Of a stretch of 64,000 nt of DNA, positions 45,381 through 54,198 are shown piece after piece; position 1 is the first letter of the stretch; each line of letters opens with the position of its first letter. Source of the DNA: Mycolicibacterium moriokaense (GTDB lineage: Bacteria; Actinomycetota; Actinomycetes; Mycobacteriales; Mycobacteriaceae); NCBI RefSeq assembly GCF_010726085.1, contig NZ_AP022560.1, positions 4,030,001 through 4,094,000 of the forward strand. Reading direction: 5' to 3'. A model generated the notes under the pieces. It was not told where the DNA came from. It did no database searches and saw only the letters and a program-made list of their open reading frames with translations. The position numbers and the translations under genes are program-made.

Positions 45381-46948
45381 CGGCTGCACCCGGTGGACAT
45401 CTGCGGCTCGGTGGGCGCGCCGATGCCGGGCATGCCGAGCCCGACGCCCGTGCGTGGTCGCTCCCCCGCGGCGTGGGCGTCACCGGCACGGGTGCGCCGG
45501 TGCGAGTCGATCGCGGAGTCGGCGATCAGGTGATGCGGCGCGGCGCCGGTGATCGTCGTGGTGACGATGTCACCGGGCCGGATCTCGCGGCCGTCGGGGT
45601 TGAAGTGCACGAGCCGGCCGTCGCGCGCCCGCCCGGACATCCGCGCCGTCGCGGCGTCCTTACGGCCCTCCCCCGTGGCGACCAGCAGCTCGACGGCGCG
45701 TCCGATCAGCGCCGTGTTCTCCTCTAGCGAGATGCGCTCCTGAAGTTCGATCAGGCGGTGATACCGCTCGGCGACAACATCTTTGGGCACCTGCCCGTCC
45801 AGCTCGGCGGCAGGGGTGCCGGGACGCTTGGAGTACTGGAAGGTGAATGCGCTGGCGAATCGCGCCCGCTCGACGACGTCGAGCGTGGCCTGGAAGTCCT
45901 CCTCGGTCTCACCGGGGAATCCGACGATGATGTCGGTGGTGATCGCCGCATGCGGGATGGCGGCGCGCACCCGGTCGATGATGCCGAGGTAACGCTCGGC
46001 ACGGTAGGACCGCCGCATCGCCTTCAGGATCCGGTCGGAGCCCGACTGCAGCGGCATGTGCAGTGTGGGGCAGACGTTCGGCGTCTCGGCCATCGCGTCG
46101 ATCACGTCGTCGGTGAACTCGGCGGGATGCGGGGAGGTGAAACGCACCCGTTCCAGCCCGTCGATACGTCCGCACGCACGCAGCAGTTTGGCGAACGCTC
46201 CCCGATCGCGCGACTGGTCCGGATCGGCGAAAGACACACCGTAGGCATTGACGTTCTGCCCCAGCAGGGTGATCTCCAGCACGCCCTGCTCGACCAACGA
46301 GGTCACCTCGGCGAGAACGTCGGCCGGCCTGCGGTCGACCTCCTTGCCGCGCAACGCCGGCACGATGCAGAACGTGCAGGTGTTGTTGCAGCCGACGGAC
46401 ACCGACACCCATGCGGCATAGGCGGACTCGCGGGTGGCGGGCAGTGCGGACGGAAACTCCTGCAACGCCTCGACGATCTCGACCTCGGCGGCCCTGTTGT
46501 GGCGGGCGCGCTCGAGCAGCGTCGGCAGCGAACCGATGTTGTGGGTGCCGAAGACGACGTCGACCCACGGCGCGCGCTTGAGGACGGTGTCGCGGTCCTT
46601 CTGCGCCAGGCATCCGCCGACGGCGATCTGCATATCGGGGTCGGCCTGCTTGCGCGGCGCCAGATGGCTGAGGTTGCCGTACAGCTTGTTGTCGGCATTC
46701 TCGCGGACCGCGCAGGTGTTGAACACGACGACGTCGGCGTCGGCCCCGTCAGCGGCCTTGCGGTATCCCGCCGATTCCAGCAACCCCGCCAGCCGCTCGG
46801 AGTCGTGGACGTTCATCTGGCAGCCGTAGGTGCGGACCTGATAGGTACGCGCCGACGGGCACTCAGGCGCGGAGTCGACGGCGTCGGTCTGGCGAACACC
46901 ACTGCCCGCGGTCGCCTCTCGCGTCGCCATCGAAGTCACGGCCACCAT
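45377..46948 (-). CDS. miaB: tRNA-2-methylthio-N6-dimethylallyladenosine synthase
   Basis: Radical-SAM methylthiotransferase, 523 residues at most. The N-terminal auxiliary cluster domain ([39 protein letters not shown]), radical-SAM CxxxCxxC ([17 protein letters not shown]) and a C-terminal TRAM domain are intact. It modifies i6A37 made by MiaA. The exact start is uncertain: ATG 46948, a GTG at 46939 that follows TACCAT by 7 nt, or ATG 46930. Confidence 0.95.
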   Translation of the reverse strand: MVAVTSMATREATAGSGVRQTDAVDSAPECPSARTYQVRTYGCQMNVHDSERLAGLLESAGYRKAADGADADVVVFNTCAVRENADNKLYGNLSHLAPRKQADPDMQIAVGGCLAQKDRDTVLKRAPWVDVVFGTHNIGSLPTLLERARHNRAAEVEIVEALQEFPSALPATRESAYAAWVSVSVGCNNTCTFCIVPALRGKEVDRRPADVLAEVTSLVEQGVLEITLLGQNVNAYGVSFADPDQSRDRGAFAKLLRACGRIDGLERVRFTSPHPAEFTDDVIDAMAETPNVCPTLHMPLQSGSDRILKAMRRSYRAERYLGIIDRVRAAIPHAAITTDIIVGFPGETEEDFQATLDVVERARFASAFTFQYSKRPGTPAAELDGQVPKDVVAERYHRLIELQERISLEENTALIGRAVELLVATGEGRKDAATARMSGRARDGRLVHFNPDGREIRPGDIVTTTITGAAPHHLIADSAIDSHRRTRAGDAHAAGERPRTGVGLGMPGIGAPTEPQMSTGCSR

Positions 46949-47031
46949 GGTACGGACAGGTCAGAACGGGGATTTGTGCGGATTCACGAGTTCCAGGCAT
47001 GGCTGGCTCTACCTGGGTAATGTCTGCACCC

Positions 47032-47817
47032 ATGGAGGCAGGCGGGTCGGAAGTGAAAGAGGTCGATCCGACTCCGGGGGCCGTACCGATGGTCTCGATG
47101 GAGGGTGTCAACAAGCACTTCGGCAGTCTTCATGTCCTCAAGGACATCAACCTGAAGGTGGACCGTGGGCAGGTCATCGTCGTGCTGGGTCCGTCCGGGT
47201 CGGGAAAGTCGACGCTGTGCCGCACCATCAATCGTCTGGAGACCATCGATTCGGGCACGATCGCGATTGACGGTGAGGTGCTGCCCGCCGAGGGCAAGAA
47301 GCTGGCACAGCTGCGATCCGACGTCGGGATGGTCTTCCAATCGTTCAACCTGTTCGCGCACAAGACAATCCTCGAGAACGTGACGCTGGCGCCGATGAAG
47401 GTGCGCAAGGTGTCCAAGGAGAAGGCCCGCGAGACGGCGATGTCATTGCTGGAGCGGGTCGGGGTCGCAAATCAGGCCGACAAGTACCCGGCGCAACTGT
47501 CGGGCGGTCAACAGCAGCGGGTGGCGATCGCGCGCTCGCTGGCGATGAACCCCAAGGTGATGCTGTTCGACGAGCCCACCAGCGCGCTGGACCCCGAGAT
47601 GATCAACGAGGTCCTCAATGTCATGACTTCGCTCGCGAAGGACGGCATGACGATGGTGGTCGTCACCCACGAAATGGGTTTCGCGCGTGGGGCGGCCAAC
47701 CGCGTTGTGTTCATGGCCGACGGAGCGATCGTCGAATCCGCCGAACCCACCGAGTTCTTCACCAACCCACAGACCGACCGTGCCAAGGACTTTCTCTCCA
47801 AGATTCTCAAGCACTGA
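47032..47817 (+). CDS. gluA: glutamate ABC transporter ATP-binding protein GluA
   Basis: A 261-residue ATPase of the polar amino-acid uptake family. Walker [20 protein letters not shown]-loop [16 protein letters not shown], signature [16 protein letters not shown], Walker [16 protein letters not shown] and the H-loop THEMGFA are present. Gene order A-B-C-D beside recX/recA equals the gluABCD cluster of Corynebacterium. The start is chosen at 47032 because TAATGT ends 8 nt before it and no ribosome site is visible; ATGs at 46999 and 47020 are alternatives. Confidence 0.9.
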   Translation: MEAGGSEVKEVDPTPGAVPMVSMEGVNKHFGSLHVLKDINLKVDRGQVIVVLGPSGSGKSTLCRTINRLETIDSGTIAIDGEVLPAEGKKLAQLRSDVGMVFQSFNLFAHKTILENVTLAPMKVRKVSKEKARETAMSLLERVGVANQADKYPAQLSGGQQQRVAIARSLAMNPKVMLFDEPTSALDPEMINEVLNVMTSLAKDGMTMVVVTHEMGFARGAANRVVFMADGAIVESAEPTEFFTNPQTDRAKDFLSKILKH

Positions 47818-47834
47818 TTCGAAAGGAACGACCT

Positions 47835-48647
47835 ATGAAATCCATTTCGAAGCGCGTCTTTGGTGCGATAGCGCTTGCTGTCGCACTCCCTTTGGCGGCG
47901 ACGGCATGCGGCGGTGGCGACAGCGGTGACACGATCGTCATCGGAACGAAGTTCGACCAGCCCGGCCTCGGACTGAAGAATCCCGACGGCACCATGAGCG
48001 GCTTCGACGTGGACGTCGCGAAATTCGTCGCCAAGGAACTCGGCTACAGCGAAGACAAGATCGAGTGGAAGGAAGCACCGTCGGCGCAGCGCGAGACACT
48101 CATCCAGAACGGCCAGGTGAAGTTCATCGTGGCGACGTACTCGATCACCGACTCCCGCAAGGAGAAGGTGTCGTTCGCCGGGCCGTATCTGATCACCGGC
48201 CAGAGCCTGCTGGTGCGCGAGGACAACACCGACATCACCGGCGAGGCCTCGCTGCAGAACAACAAGAAACTGTGTTCGGTGTCGGGTTCGACTCCGGCGC
48301 AACGCATCAAGGACAAGTACCCCGGCGTGCAGCTGCAGCAGTACGACACCTACTCAGCATGCATCGAGGCCCTCAAGAACGGCGCGGTCGACGCCGTCAC
48401 CACCGATGAGGTCATCCTGGCCGGCTACGCCGCGCAGACACCCGGCGTCTTCAAGCTCGTCGGCGGGACGTTCTCCGAGGAGCGTTATGGCATCGGCCTG
48501 AAGAAGGGCGACACCGAGCTGCAGAAGAAGATCAACGACGCGCTCGAGAAGATGGAGAGCGAGGGCGCCTGGAAGAAGGCGTGGGACGAGAACCTCGGTC
48601 CGGCCGGTCTCCCGGCTCCTCAGCCGCCCAAGATCGACCCGGTCTAG
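47835..48647 (+). CDS. gluB: glutamate-binding lipoprotein GluB
   Basis: A 270-residue solute-binding lipoprotein (SBP_bac_3). Signal sequence RVFGAIALAVALPLAATAC with lipobox ATAC; mature domain with GTKFDQPGLGLKNPDG and YSITDSRKEKVSFAGPYLIT. It captures glutamate outside the cell and delivers it to GluC/GluD. The GAAAGGAACG ribosome site is clear. The gene is 17 nt after gluA. Confidence 0.9.
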   Translation: MKSISKRVFGAIALAVALPLAATACGGGDSGDTIVIGTKFDQPGLGLKNPDGTMSGFDVDVAKFVAKELGYSEDKIEWKEAPSAQRETLIQNGQVKFIVATYSITDSRKEKVSFAGPYLITGQSLLVREDNTDITGEASLQNNKKLCSVSGSTPAQRIKDKYPGVQLQQYDTYSACIEALKNGAVDAVTTDEVILAGYAAQTPGVFKLVGGTFSEERYGIGLKKGDTELQKKINDALEKMESEGAWKKAWDENLGPAGLPAPQPPKIDPV

Positions 48648-48676
48648 ACGGGCGAAATACCAAGGGAGCCCGAGCC

Positions 48677-49357
48677 GTGGAGGTCTTCACCGAGTACCGC
48701 GCCCAGATTTTCGAGGCGTTCTGGACCACGATCCAGTTGACGGTGTTCTCCGCTATCGGCGCCTTGATTCTCGGCACGTTGCTGGCGGCGATGCGGCTGT
48801 CGCCGGTGCCGATGTTGAACTGGCTGGGCACGACGTATGTCAACGTGGTCCGCAACACCCCGCTGACGCTGATCATCCTGTTCTGTTCGTTCGGGTTGTC
48901 GCAGACACTGGGGATCACGTTGGTCGACCGGAACTCGCCGACCTCCATCGAGGACAGCAACTTTCGGCTCGCCATTCTCGGATTCACCGTCTACACCGCG
49001 GCTTTCGTGTGTGAAACGGTACGGTCGGGCGTCAACACCGTGCCGCTGGGCCAAGCCGAGGCGGCCCGTTCCCTGGGCCTGACATTCGGGCAGAATCTGC
49101 GGATCGTCCTGCTACCGCAGGCGTTTCGCTCAGTGATCATTCCGCTGGGTTCGGTGCTGATCGCGTTGACGAAGAACACCACCATCGCCTCGGCGATCGG
49201 CGTGGCCGAAGCCGCACTGTTGATGAAGGAGATGATCGAGAACACCGCGGCATTGATGACCATCGGCCTCATCTTCGCGGCGGGATTCGTCATCCTCACG
49301 TTGCCGACGGGGCTGTTCTTCGGGTGGCTGGGCAAGCGAATGGCGGTGGCGCGGTGA
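48677..49357 (+). CDS. gluC: glutamate ABC transporter permease GluC
   Basis: A 226-residue inner-membrane permease of the HisMQ type, with about five transmembrane segments and the EAA loop (GQAEAARSLGLTFGQNLRIV). The GTG at 48677 (VEVFTEYRAQIF) follows AAGGGA at 48662-48667; the frame is open upstream but overlaps gluB. It should pair with GluD and be driven by GluA. Confidence 0.9.
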   Translation: MEVFTEYRAQIFEAFWTTIQLTVFSAIGALILGTLLAAMRLSPVPMLNWLGTTYVNVVRNTPLTLIILFCSFGLSQTLGITLVDRNSPTSIEDSNFRLAILGFTVYTAAFVCETVRSGVNTVPLGQAEAARSLGLTFGQNLRIVLLPQAFRSVIIPLGSVLIALTKNTTIASAIGVAEAALLMKEMIENTAALMTIGLIFAAGFVILTLPTGLFFGWLGKRMAVAR

Positions 49358-49385
49358 TGAGCGCTAGCGCGAAGAACGGGCAGCC

Positions 49386-50276
49386 ATGAGTTCGGCATCG
49401 GTTCTCTTCGACGCACCCGGGCCCCGCGCGCGGGTGCGCAACCGGATCGTCACGGTGGTCACCTTGGTGGTCGTGCTGCTGGTGGCCTGGGTGGTGTACT
49501 CACGGCTGGAGGCAAAAGGACAGCTCACGGCGGCGAAGTGGGAGCCGTTCCTGACCGCGAACCTGTGGAAGACGTACATCCTTCCCGGCGTGGAGGGCAC
49601 GCTGACGGCCGCCGCGGTCTCGATCGTGCTGGCGCTGGTGCTGGGATTCGGGCTGGGGGTGGGACGAATGTCCACGAACCCGGTGATCCGGTGGTCGGCC
49701 ACCGTCTTCGTCGAGTTCTTCCGCGCGGTGCCCGTGCTGGTGATGATGATCTTCGCGTACTTCCTGTACGCGATGTACGACGTCTTCCCGTCCAAACACC
49801 TGGCGCTGGCGGGCGTCATCACCGGTCTGACGCTCTACAACGGCGCGGTCATCGCCGAGATCGTGCGGGCGGGCGTCAACGCGCTGCCGCGGGGACAGTC
49901 GGAGGCGGCGTCCGCATTGGGGCTGCGGTGGGGTCAGACGATGCGCTCGATCCTGCTGCCCCAGGCGGTCACGTCGATGCTGCCGGTGCTCATCTCGCAG
50001 CTCGTGGTCGTGCTCAAGGACACCGCGATCGGTTACCAGATCACCTTCCTGGAGATGGTTCGCCAGGGCACGCAGGTCGGTGCGGCATACGGGAACTACA
50101 TCCCCGCGCTGATCGTGATCGCGGTCCTGATGATCGCCGTCAACTTCGGCCTCTCGCACTTCGCGACGTGGCTGGAGGCACGGCTGCGTCGGTCGCGGCG
50201 GGGCCCGGCGCCGATGCACGCCGATGAACCCGTCACGCAAGGCGCGTTCGGGGCCGGCGCCGGCGGCACCATCTAG
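49386..50276 (+). CDS. gluD: glutamate ABC transporter permease GluD
   Basis: A 296-residue second permease. It has an N-terminal transmembrane helix (VTVVTLVVVLLVAWVVYSRL), a periplasmic segment, the HisMQ core and EAA loop (GQSEAASALGLRWGQTMRSI), and a basic cytosolic tail. It ends the gluABCD operon and converges on the F420-type oxidoreductase with 7 nt between stops. Confidence 0.9.
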   Translation: MSSASVLFDAPGPRARVRNRIVTVVTLVVVLLVAWVVYSRLEAKGQLTAAKWEPFLTANLWKTYILPGVEGTLTAAAVSIVLALVLGFGLGVGRMSTNPVIRWSATVFVEFFRAVPVLVMMIFAYFLYAMYDVFPSKHLALAGVITGLTLYNGAVIAEIVRAGVNALPRGQSEAASALGLRWGQTMRSILLPQAVTSMLPVLISQLVVVLKDTAIGYQITFLEMVRQGTQVGAAYGNYIPALIVIAVLMIAVNFGLSHFATWLEARLRRSRRGPAPMHADEPVTQGAFGAGAGGTI

Positions 50277-50283
50277 ATCGGGG

Positions 50284-51108
50284 CTAGATCAGGGCGGCGC
50301 ACCGCTCCAACTGTTCAGCCGTGGGCGGCTGATAGAACGACAGCACCGCGTGTTCGCAGCCGACGTCCGCGAGCTCGGGCAGGTGGGCAAGTTGCTCCTC
50401 GAGGTGACCGTCCACGGCGGGCTGGATGAACAGCTGGACGGAACGTCGGATCTGGGCCGGATCGCGGCCGACCTCTGCGCATGCTTCGTCGAGCCGAGCG
50501 CTGGTCTTCGCCCACAGTGCGACATCTCCGTGACTCGGGACGTTCCATTCGTCGGCGTGACGGGCGATGACCCGCAGCATCTTCGGCTTCTCGCCGCCGA
50601 CGATGATCGGCGGATGCGGCTTCTGCAGCGGCTTCGGATTGGCCAGCGCCTCCTGCAGCTGGTAATGGCGGCCTTCGAAGGTGACTGCGTCCTCGGTCCA
50701 CAGCCGCCGGATGAGAGTGAGCGCCTCGTCGAGCATCTCCACGCGCACTCCCGCGCTTGGGAACTCGAGGCCGTAGCCGCGGTGCTCCTGTTCGTGCCAG
50801 CCGGCACCCAGGCCGAAATCCAGTCGCCCACCACTGATGTGGTCGACGGTCACCGCCATCTTCGCCAGCATCGCCGGGTTGCGATACGTGACGCCGGTGA
50901 CCATGCAGCCGACCCGGGCACGAGACACCACGCTGGCCATGGCCGCCAACGATGTCCACCCTTCGTAGGTCGGATCCGACAAGTTCGCCAACCCGTAGAA
51001 ATGGTCGTAATTCGCGACGGAGTGAAACCCGAGCTCGTCAGCCCTCGTCCAGAACTCGTGCAGCACCGGGTAGTCGAAGGTTGGGGCGATCTTGGCCGAA
51101 AGCAGCAT
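50284..51108 (-). CDS. LLM-class (luciferase-like) F420-dependent oxidoreductase
   Basis: A 274-residue TIM-barrel flavin/F420 enzyme. Typical features are SVANYDHFYG, GCMVTGVTYRNPAMLAKMAV, HISGGRLDFGLGAGWHEQEH (the conserved G-R-x5-G-W-x2-E pattern) and PHPPIIVGGEKPKMLRV. Mycobacterial members generally use F420 rather than FMN. The substrate is unknown. It is located between gluD and recX. Confidence 0.85.
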   Translation of the reverse strand: MLLSAKIAPTFDYPVLHEFWTRADELGFHSVANYDHFYGLANLSDPTYEGWTSLAAMASVVSRARVGCMVTGVTYRNPAMLAKMAVTVDHISGGRLDFGLGAGWHEQEHRGYGLEFPSAGVRVEMLDEALTLIRRLWTEDAVTFEGRHYQLQEALANPKPLQKPHPPIIVGGEKPKMLRVIARHADEWNVPSHGDVALWAKTSARLDEACAEVGRDPAQIRRSVQLFIQPAVDGHLEEQLAHLPELADVGCEHAVLSFYQPPTAEQLERCAALI

Positions 51109-51146
51109 CTGCGCAACCTACCTCGCACTGCCTGACTGATGTCGGC

Positions 51147-51701
51147 TCAGACCGATCGCCGTTCTCGTTCGCTCGCCAACGCCGTCTTCACGACATCGAA
51201 CGCCATCGTCTGGCTGTAGCCGCGGCGGGCCAGCATCCCCACGAGTCGACGCGCCACTTTCGTGTCATCGTCGTCAGCGAGCTTTTCCCGTCGCAGCTTG
51301 TCACGAGCCAACTGTTCGGCGCGCTGCCGCTCCGCTCCCGCGTCGATGTCTGCCAACGTCGCGTCGATGACGTCGTCATTTACGCCCTTGTTCCGCAGCT
51401 CGACGGCTAACGCCCGCTTGCCTTTCCCCGCGTTCACCCGCCTAGAGCGGACCCACTGCTCCGCGAAGTCCTTATCGTTGACCAACCCCACGTGCGCCAG
51501 CCGGTCGAGAACTTTGGCGCTGACGTCGTCGGGGTAGCCCCGCTTGGCCAGCTGCGCCTCCAGTTCGGCGCGGGTGCGTGCCCTCGCGGTGAGCAGGCGC
51601 AGGCACAGGCTTTTCGCCTGCTCCTCGCGAGTGCGAGGATCCTGAGCCTGCTCCTCGCCGGCGTCGTCAGAAGTCGACGGGGGCGGGCAGGACTTCGTCA
51701 T
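51147..51701 (-). CDS. recX: RecA regulator RecX
   Basis: A 184-residue all-helical protein of three RecX repeats ([57 protein letters not shown]) that binds RecA filaments and inhibits strand exchange. The ATG at 51701 overlaps the recA coding end by 35 nt, so recA and recX share one mRNA and are coupled. Confidence 0.92.
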   Translation of the reverse strand: MTKSCPPPSTSDDAGEEQAQDPRTREEQAKSLCLRLLTARARTRAELEAQLAKRGYPDDVSAKVLDRLAHVGLVNDKDFAEQWVRSRRVNAGKGKRALAVELRNKGVNDDVIDATLADIDAGAERQRAEQLARDKLRREKLADDDDTKVARRLVGMLARRGYSQTMAFDVVKTALASERERRSV

Positions 51702-52719
51702 CGGACAAGTCAGCGGTCACCACGGCACCGATGCCGAGCTTTTCCTTGATCTTCTTCTCGATCTCGTTGGCCACATCGACGTTCTCCAGCAGGAAGTTGC
51801 GGGCGTTCTCCTTGCCCTGGCCCAACTGCTCACCCTCGTAGGTGAACCAGGACCCGGACTTGCGGATGAAGCCCTGCTCGACACCCATGTCGATGAGCGA
51901 GCCTTCCTTGCTGATGCCCTTGCCGTAGAGGATGTCGAACTCCGCCTGCTTGAACGGCGGCGACACCTTGTTCTTGACGACCTTCACCCTGGTGCGGTTG
52001 CCCACCGCGTCGGTGCCGTCCTTGAGGGTCTCGATTCGCCTGACGTCCAACCGGACCGAGGCGTAGAACTTCAAAGCCTTTCCGCCCGTTGTCGTTTCGG
52101 GAGAGCCGAACATCACTCCGATTTTCTCGCGGAGCTGGTTGATGAAGATCGCGGTGGTGCCCGAGTTGTTCAGGGCGCCAGTCATTTTCCGCAGCGCCTG
52201 GCTCATCAACCGGGCCTGCAGGCCGACGTGGCTGTCCCCCATCTCGCCCTCGATCTCGGCCCGCGGCACCAGTGCGGCCACCGAGTCGATGACCAGGATG
52301 TCGAGCGCGCCGGAGCGGATCAGCATGTCCGCGATCTCCAGCGCCTGCTCACCGGTGTCGGGCTGAGACACCAGCAGCGAGTCGGTGTCGACGCCCAGCT
52401 TCTGGGCGTAGTCCGGGTCCAGCGCGTGCTCGGCGTCGATGAACGCCGCGATGCCGCCCGCCGCCTGGGCGTTGGCGACCGCGTGCAGGGCGACGGTGGT
52501 CTTACCCGACGATTCCGGACCGTAGATCTCGATGACCCGCCCGCGCGGCAGGCCTCCGATCCCGAGCGCCACATCCAGGGCGATCGAACCGGTGGGGATG
52601 ACGGAGATGGGCTGGCGGACCTCTTCGCCGAGGCGCATCACCGAGCCTTTACCGAAGCTCTTGTCGATCTGTGCGAGCGCCAGTTCGAGGGCTTTCTCGC
52701 GGTCAGGGGCCTGCGTCAT
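51667..52719 (-). CDS. recA: recombinase RecA (no intein)
   Basis: A 350-residue recombinase and LexA/PafBC-damage-response coprotease. Walker [20 protein letters not shown], Walker [13 protein letters not shown], loop L1 and L2 regions and the C-terminal acidic tail are intact. Unlike M. tuberculosis recA, the coding sequence is continuous with no intein. The start MTQAPDREK at 52719 is standard. Upstream are a RecA-NDp-type promoter and a LexA box. Confidence 0.97.
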   Translation of the reverse strand: MTQAPDREKALELALAQIDKSFGKGSVMRLGEEVRQPISVIPTGSIALDVALGIGGLPRGRVIEIYGPESSGKTTVALHAVANAQAAGGIAAFIDAEHALDPDYAQKLGVDTDSLLVSQPDTGEQALEIADMLIRSGALDILVIDSVAALVPRAEIEGEMGDSHVGLQARLMSQALRKMTGALNNSGTTAIFINQLREKIGVMFGSPETTTGGKALKFYASVRLDVRRIETLKDGTDAVGNRTRVKVVKNKVSPPFKQAEFDILYGKGISKEGSLIDMGVEQGFIRKSGSWFTYEGEQLGQGKENARNFLLENVDVANEIEKKIKEKLGIGAVVTADLSDDEVLPAPVDF

Positions 52720-52768
52720 GGGTGGTCTCCGTCCTCGTACATGATCGGTTCTCGATCGGTTGGCCGTG

Positions 52769-52791
52769 ACGCTAGAGGTCGGTACCGACAA
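52769..52791 (-). promoter_or_regulatory. RecA-NDp (PafBC/ClpR-type, LexA-independent) promoter of recA
   Basis: On the minus strand TTGTCGGTA, 8 nt, then TAGCGT: the motif TTGTCRGTG-N8-TANNNT with one mismatch, the signature of the LexA-independent DNA-damage promoter in mycobacteria. It lies about 50 nt before the recA ATG. Confidence 0.8.
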
Positions 52792-52829
52792 GTCGGCGTG
52801 ACCAGCATCCCGCGCTGCCCCCACAGTAG

Positions 52830-52845
52830 ACGAACACCTGTTCGA
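52830..52845. promoter_or_regulatory. LexA (SOS) box of recA
   Basis: Read on plus, ACGAAC-ACCT-GTTCGA: one mismatch from TCGAAC-N4-GTTCGA. It is about 40 bp upstream of the RecA-NDp promoter, giving recA both LexA-dependent and LexA-independent induction. Confidence 0.8.
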
Positions 52846-52873
52846 TTCAAGCGGACACGCCGATGCTTCCCGA

Positions 52874-52931
52874 CGAGCAGACGCGAACTCCCCCTCGCAA
52901 CGGCGTGTCGAGGGGATTTCGCGTCTGCTCG
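52874..52931. repeat. long imperfect hairpin between recA and hypA
   Basis: The left arm (52874-52897) and right arm (52909-52931) pair over about 23 bp with one mismatch and one bulged base around an 11-nt loop (outer stem CGAGCAGACGCGAA with TTCGCGTCTGCTCG). The genes on both sides diverge, so a plain terminator is not expected. It could be a barrier between the two transcription units, an RNA element in a hyp leader, or a dispersed palindrome. Confidence 0.6.
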
Positions 52932-52986
52932 CCGGAAAAAGGTCCCGGGCATATGGTGGGGTCATCCGGCCCAGATTGGGGCAGCC

Positions 52987-53316
52987 GTGCACGAGATGGC
53001 GTTGACGCAGAGTGTTGTCGATGCGGTGTGCGAACACGCCGCAGGCCGACGGGTGCACAGCGTGAAGCTCGAAGTCGGGGCACTGTGCGCAGTCGTCCCC
53101 GATGCGATGGCGTTCTGTTTCGAACTCGCGACCGAGGGCACCGTCGCCGCCGGCGCCAGCCTCGAGGTCGACATGCGCCCCGGCGAAGCGCGCTGCAACA
53201 GCTGCGGCGCCGGCTTCGAAGTGAACGACTTGATCTTGTTATGTCCTTGTGGCAGTGCAGATGTCGACGTGATCGCCGGCCGGGACCTGAAGATCCTCTC
53301 GATGGAGGTGAGCTGA
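52987..53316 (+). CDS. hypA: hydrogenase nickel-incorporation protein HypA
   Basis: A 109-residue nickel metallochaperone for [NiFe] hydrogenase. The GTG at 52987 is chosen because it gives an M-H-E start ([12 protein letters not shown]), and His2 is the nickel ligand in the family. A zinc site follows: CNSCG and a compressed CPCGS rather than the usual CxxC. It is first in the hydrogenase operon; the stop is 2 nt before hypB. A possible -10 TATGGT is at 52952-52957. Confidence 0.88.
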   Translation: MHEMALTQSVVDAVCEHAAGRRVHSVKLEVGALCAVVPDAMAFCFELATEGTVAAGASLEVDMRPGEARCNSCGAGFEVNDLILLCPCGSADVDVIAGRDLKILSMEVS

Positions 53317-53318
53317 GC

Positions 53319-54086
53319 ATGTGCACAACATGTGGCTGCGGCGACGAGAGCGCGACCGTCAAGATGTCCGGGCACTCTCATGATCACCCCCATGACCATG
53401 ACCACCCGCACACCGAGACCGTCACGCTCGAACAGCGGGTGCTCGCCAAGAACGACCAGCTGGCCGAGCAGAACCGACAGTGGCTGGCCGAGCGCGCGAT
53501 CCTTGCGTTCAACATCACCAGTTCACCGGGCGCCGGCAAGACCACCCTGCTCGAGCGCACCATTCGCAGCCTCGGCTCGCATCGCGACGTCGCGGTGATC
53601 GAGGGTGACCAGGAAACGCTGCTCGACGCCGATCGGATCACCGCCGCCGGAGCACGGGCAGTGCAGGTCAATACCGGAGCGGGTTGCCATCTCGATGCCG
53701 AGATGGTCGCGCGCGCTCTGCACACTCTCGACCCCGCCAGCGGCTCGTTGCTCTTCATCGAAAATGTGGGAAACCTCGTCTGCCCGGCGCTGTTCGATCT
53801 CGGCGAGCACAACAAGATCGTCGTCATCTCGGTCACCGAAGGGACCGACAAGCCGCTGAAGTACCCGCACATGTTCGCCGCGGCGGGCCTGGTGCTCATC
53901 AACAAGACAGACCTGCTGCCGTATGTCGATTTCGACCTCGATCTCTGTGCGCGCCATGCACGTTCGGTCAATCCCGACGTCGAGATCGTCCCCGTTTCGG
54001 CCACCACCGGAGACGGGATGGATGTTTGGTACCGATGGATCGACGCGCGTGCATCCGACCTTCAGCCGGCTCCCGCAAAAGTGTGA
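53319..54086 (+). CDS. hypB: hydrogenase nickel-insertion GTPase HypB
   Basis: A 255-residue GTPase that loads nickel with HypA. N-terminal [10 protein letters not shown] gives a C-x2-C-x-C nickel site (Cys2, Cys5, Cys7), followed by a His-rich storage stretch ([13 protein letters not shown]). The GTPase core has P-loop [10 protein letters not shown] (69-78), [13 protein letters not shown], the Switch/metal region NTGAGCHLD and NKTDLLPYV. It ends 112 nt before the small subunit, the only long gap in the cluster. Confidence 0.95.
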   Translation: MCTTCGCGDESATVKMSGHSHDHPHDHDHPHTETVTLEQRVLAKNDQLAEQNRQWLAERAILAFNITSSPGAGKTTLLERTIRSLGSHRDVAVIEGDQETLLDADRITAAGARAVQVNTGAGCHLDAEMVARALHTLDPASGSLLFIENVGNLVCPALFDLGEHNKIVVISVTEGTDKPLKYPHMFAAAGLVLINKTDLLPYVDFDLDLCARHARSVNPDVEIVPVSATTGDGMDVWYRWIDARASDLQPAPAKV

Positions 54087-54097
54087 TTGACAACACA
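54082..54097. promoter_or_regulatory. CRP-like site overlapping a -35 before the hydrogenase small subunit
   Basis: TGTGA-TTGACA-ACACA matches TGTGA-N6-TCACA with one mismatch. The internal TTGACA (54087-54092) equals the -35 consensus, with a weak TAAACC -10 at 54110-54115 (17-nt spacing). It overlaps the last codons of hypB, so it would drive the structural genes apart from hypAB. Confidence 0.5.
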
Positions 54098-54165
54098 CTT
54101 TGACGGGAGTAAACCCAGGTTTAGCGACGCGCAAGTGGGCCGAAGGGCGACTCCTGCGCCGCTAG

Positions 54166-54185
54166 GGACCCCACCCCGGGTCCCG
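54166..54185 (+). other. hairpin before the small-subunit start
   Basis: GGGACCC (54166-54172) pairs with GGGTCCC (54179-54185) around a 6-nt loop, 13 nt before the ATG; the GGAAAG ribosome site (54186-54191) follows directly. It could affect initiation or protect a processed mRNA end. Confidence 0.45.
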
Positions 54186-54198
54186 GAAAGCCGCAAGC

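Noticed and set aside
51667..52719. Intein in recA
   Set aside because: The reading is continuous through the P-loop and the later insertion site used in M. tuberculosis; total length is 350 residues.
54160..54190. DosR-box-like GGGAC...GTCCC before hhyS
   Set aside because: The half-sites are too far apart for the 20-bp DosR consensus; it is better read as a hairpin.
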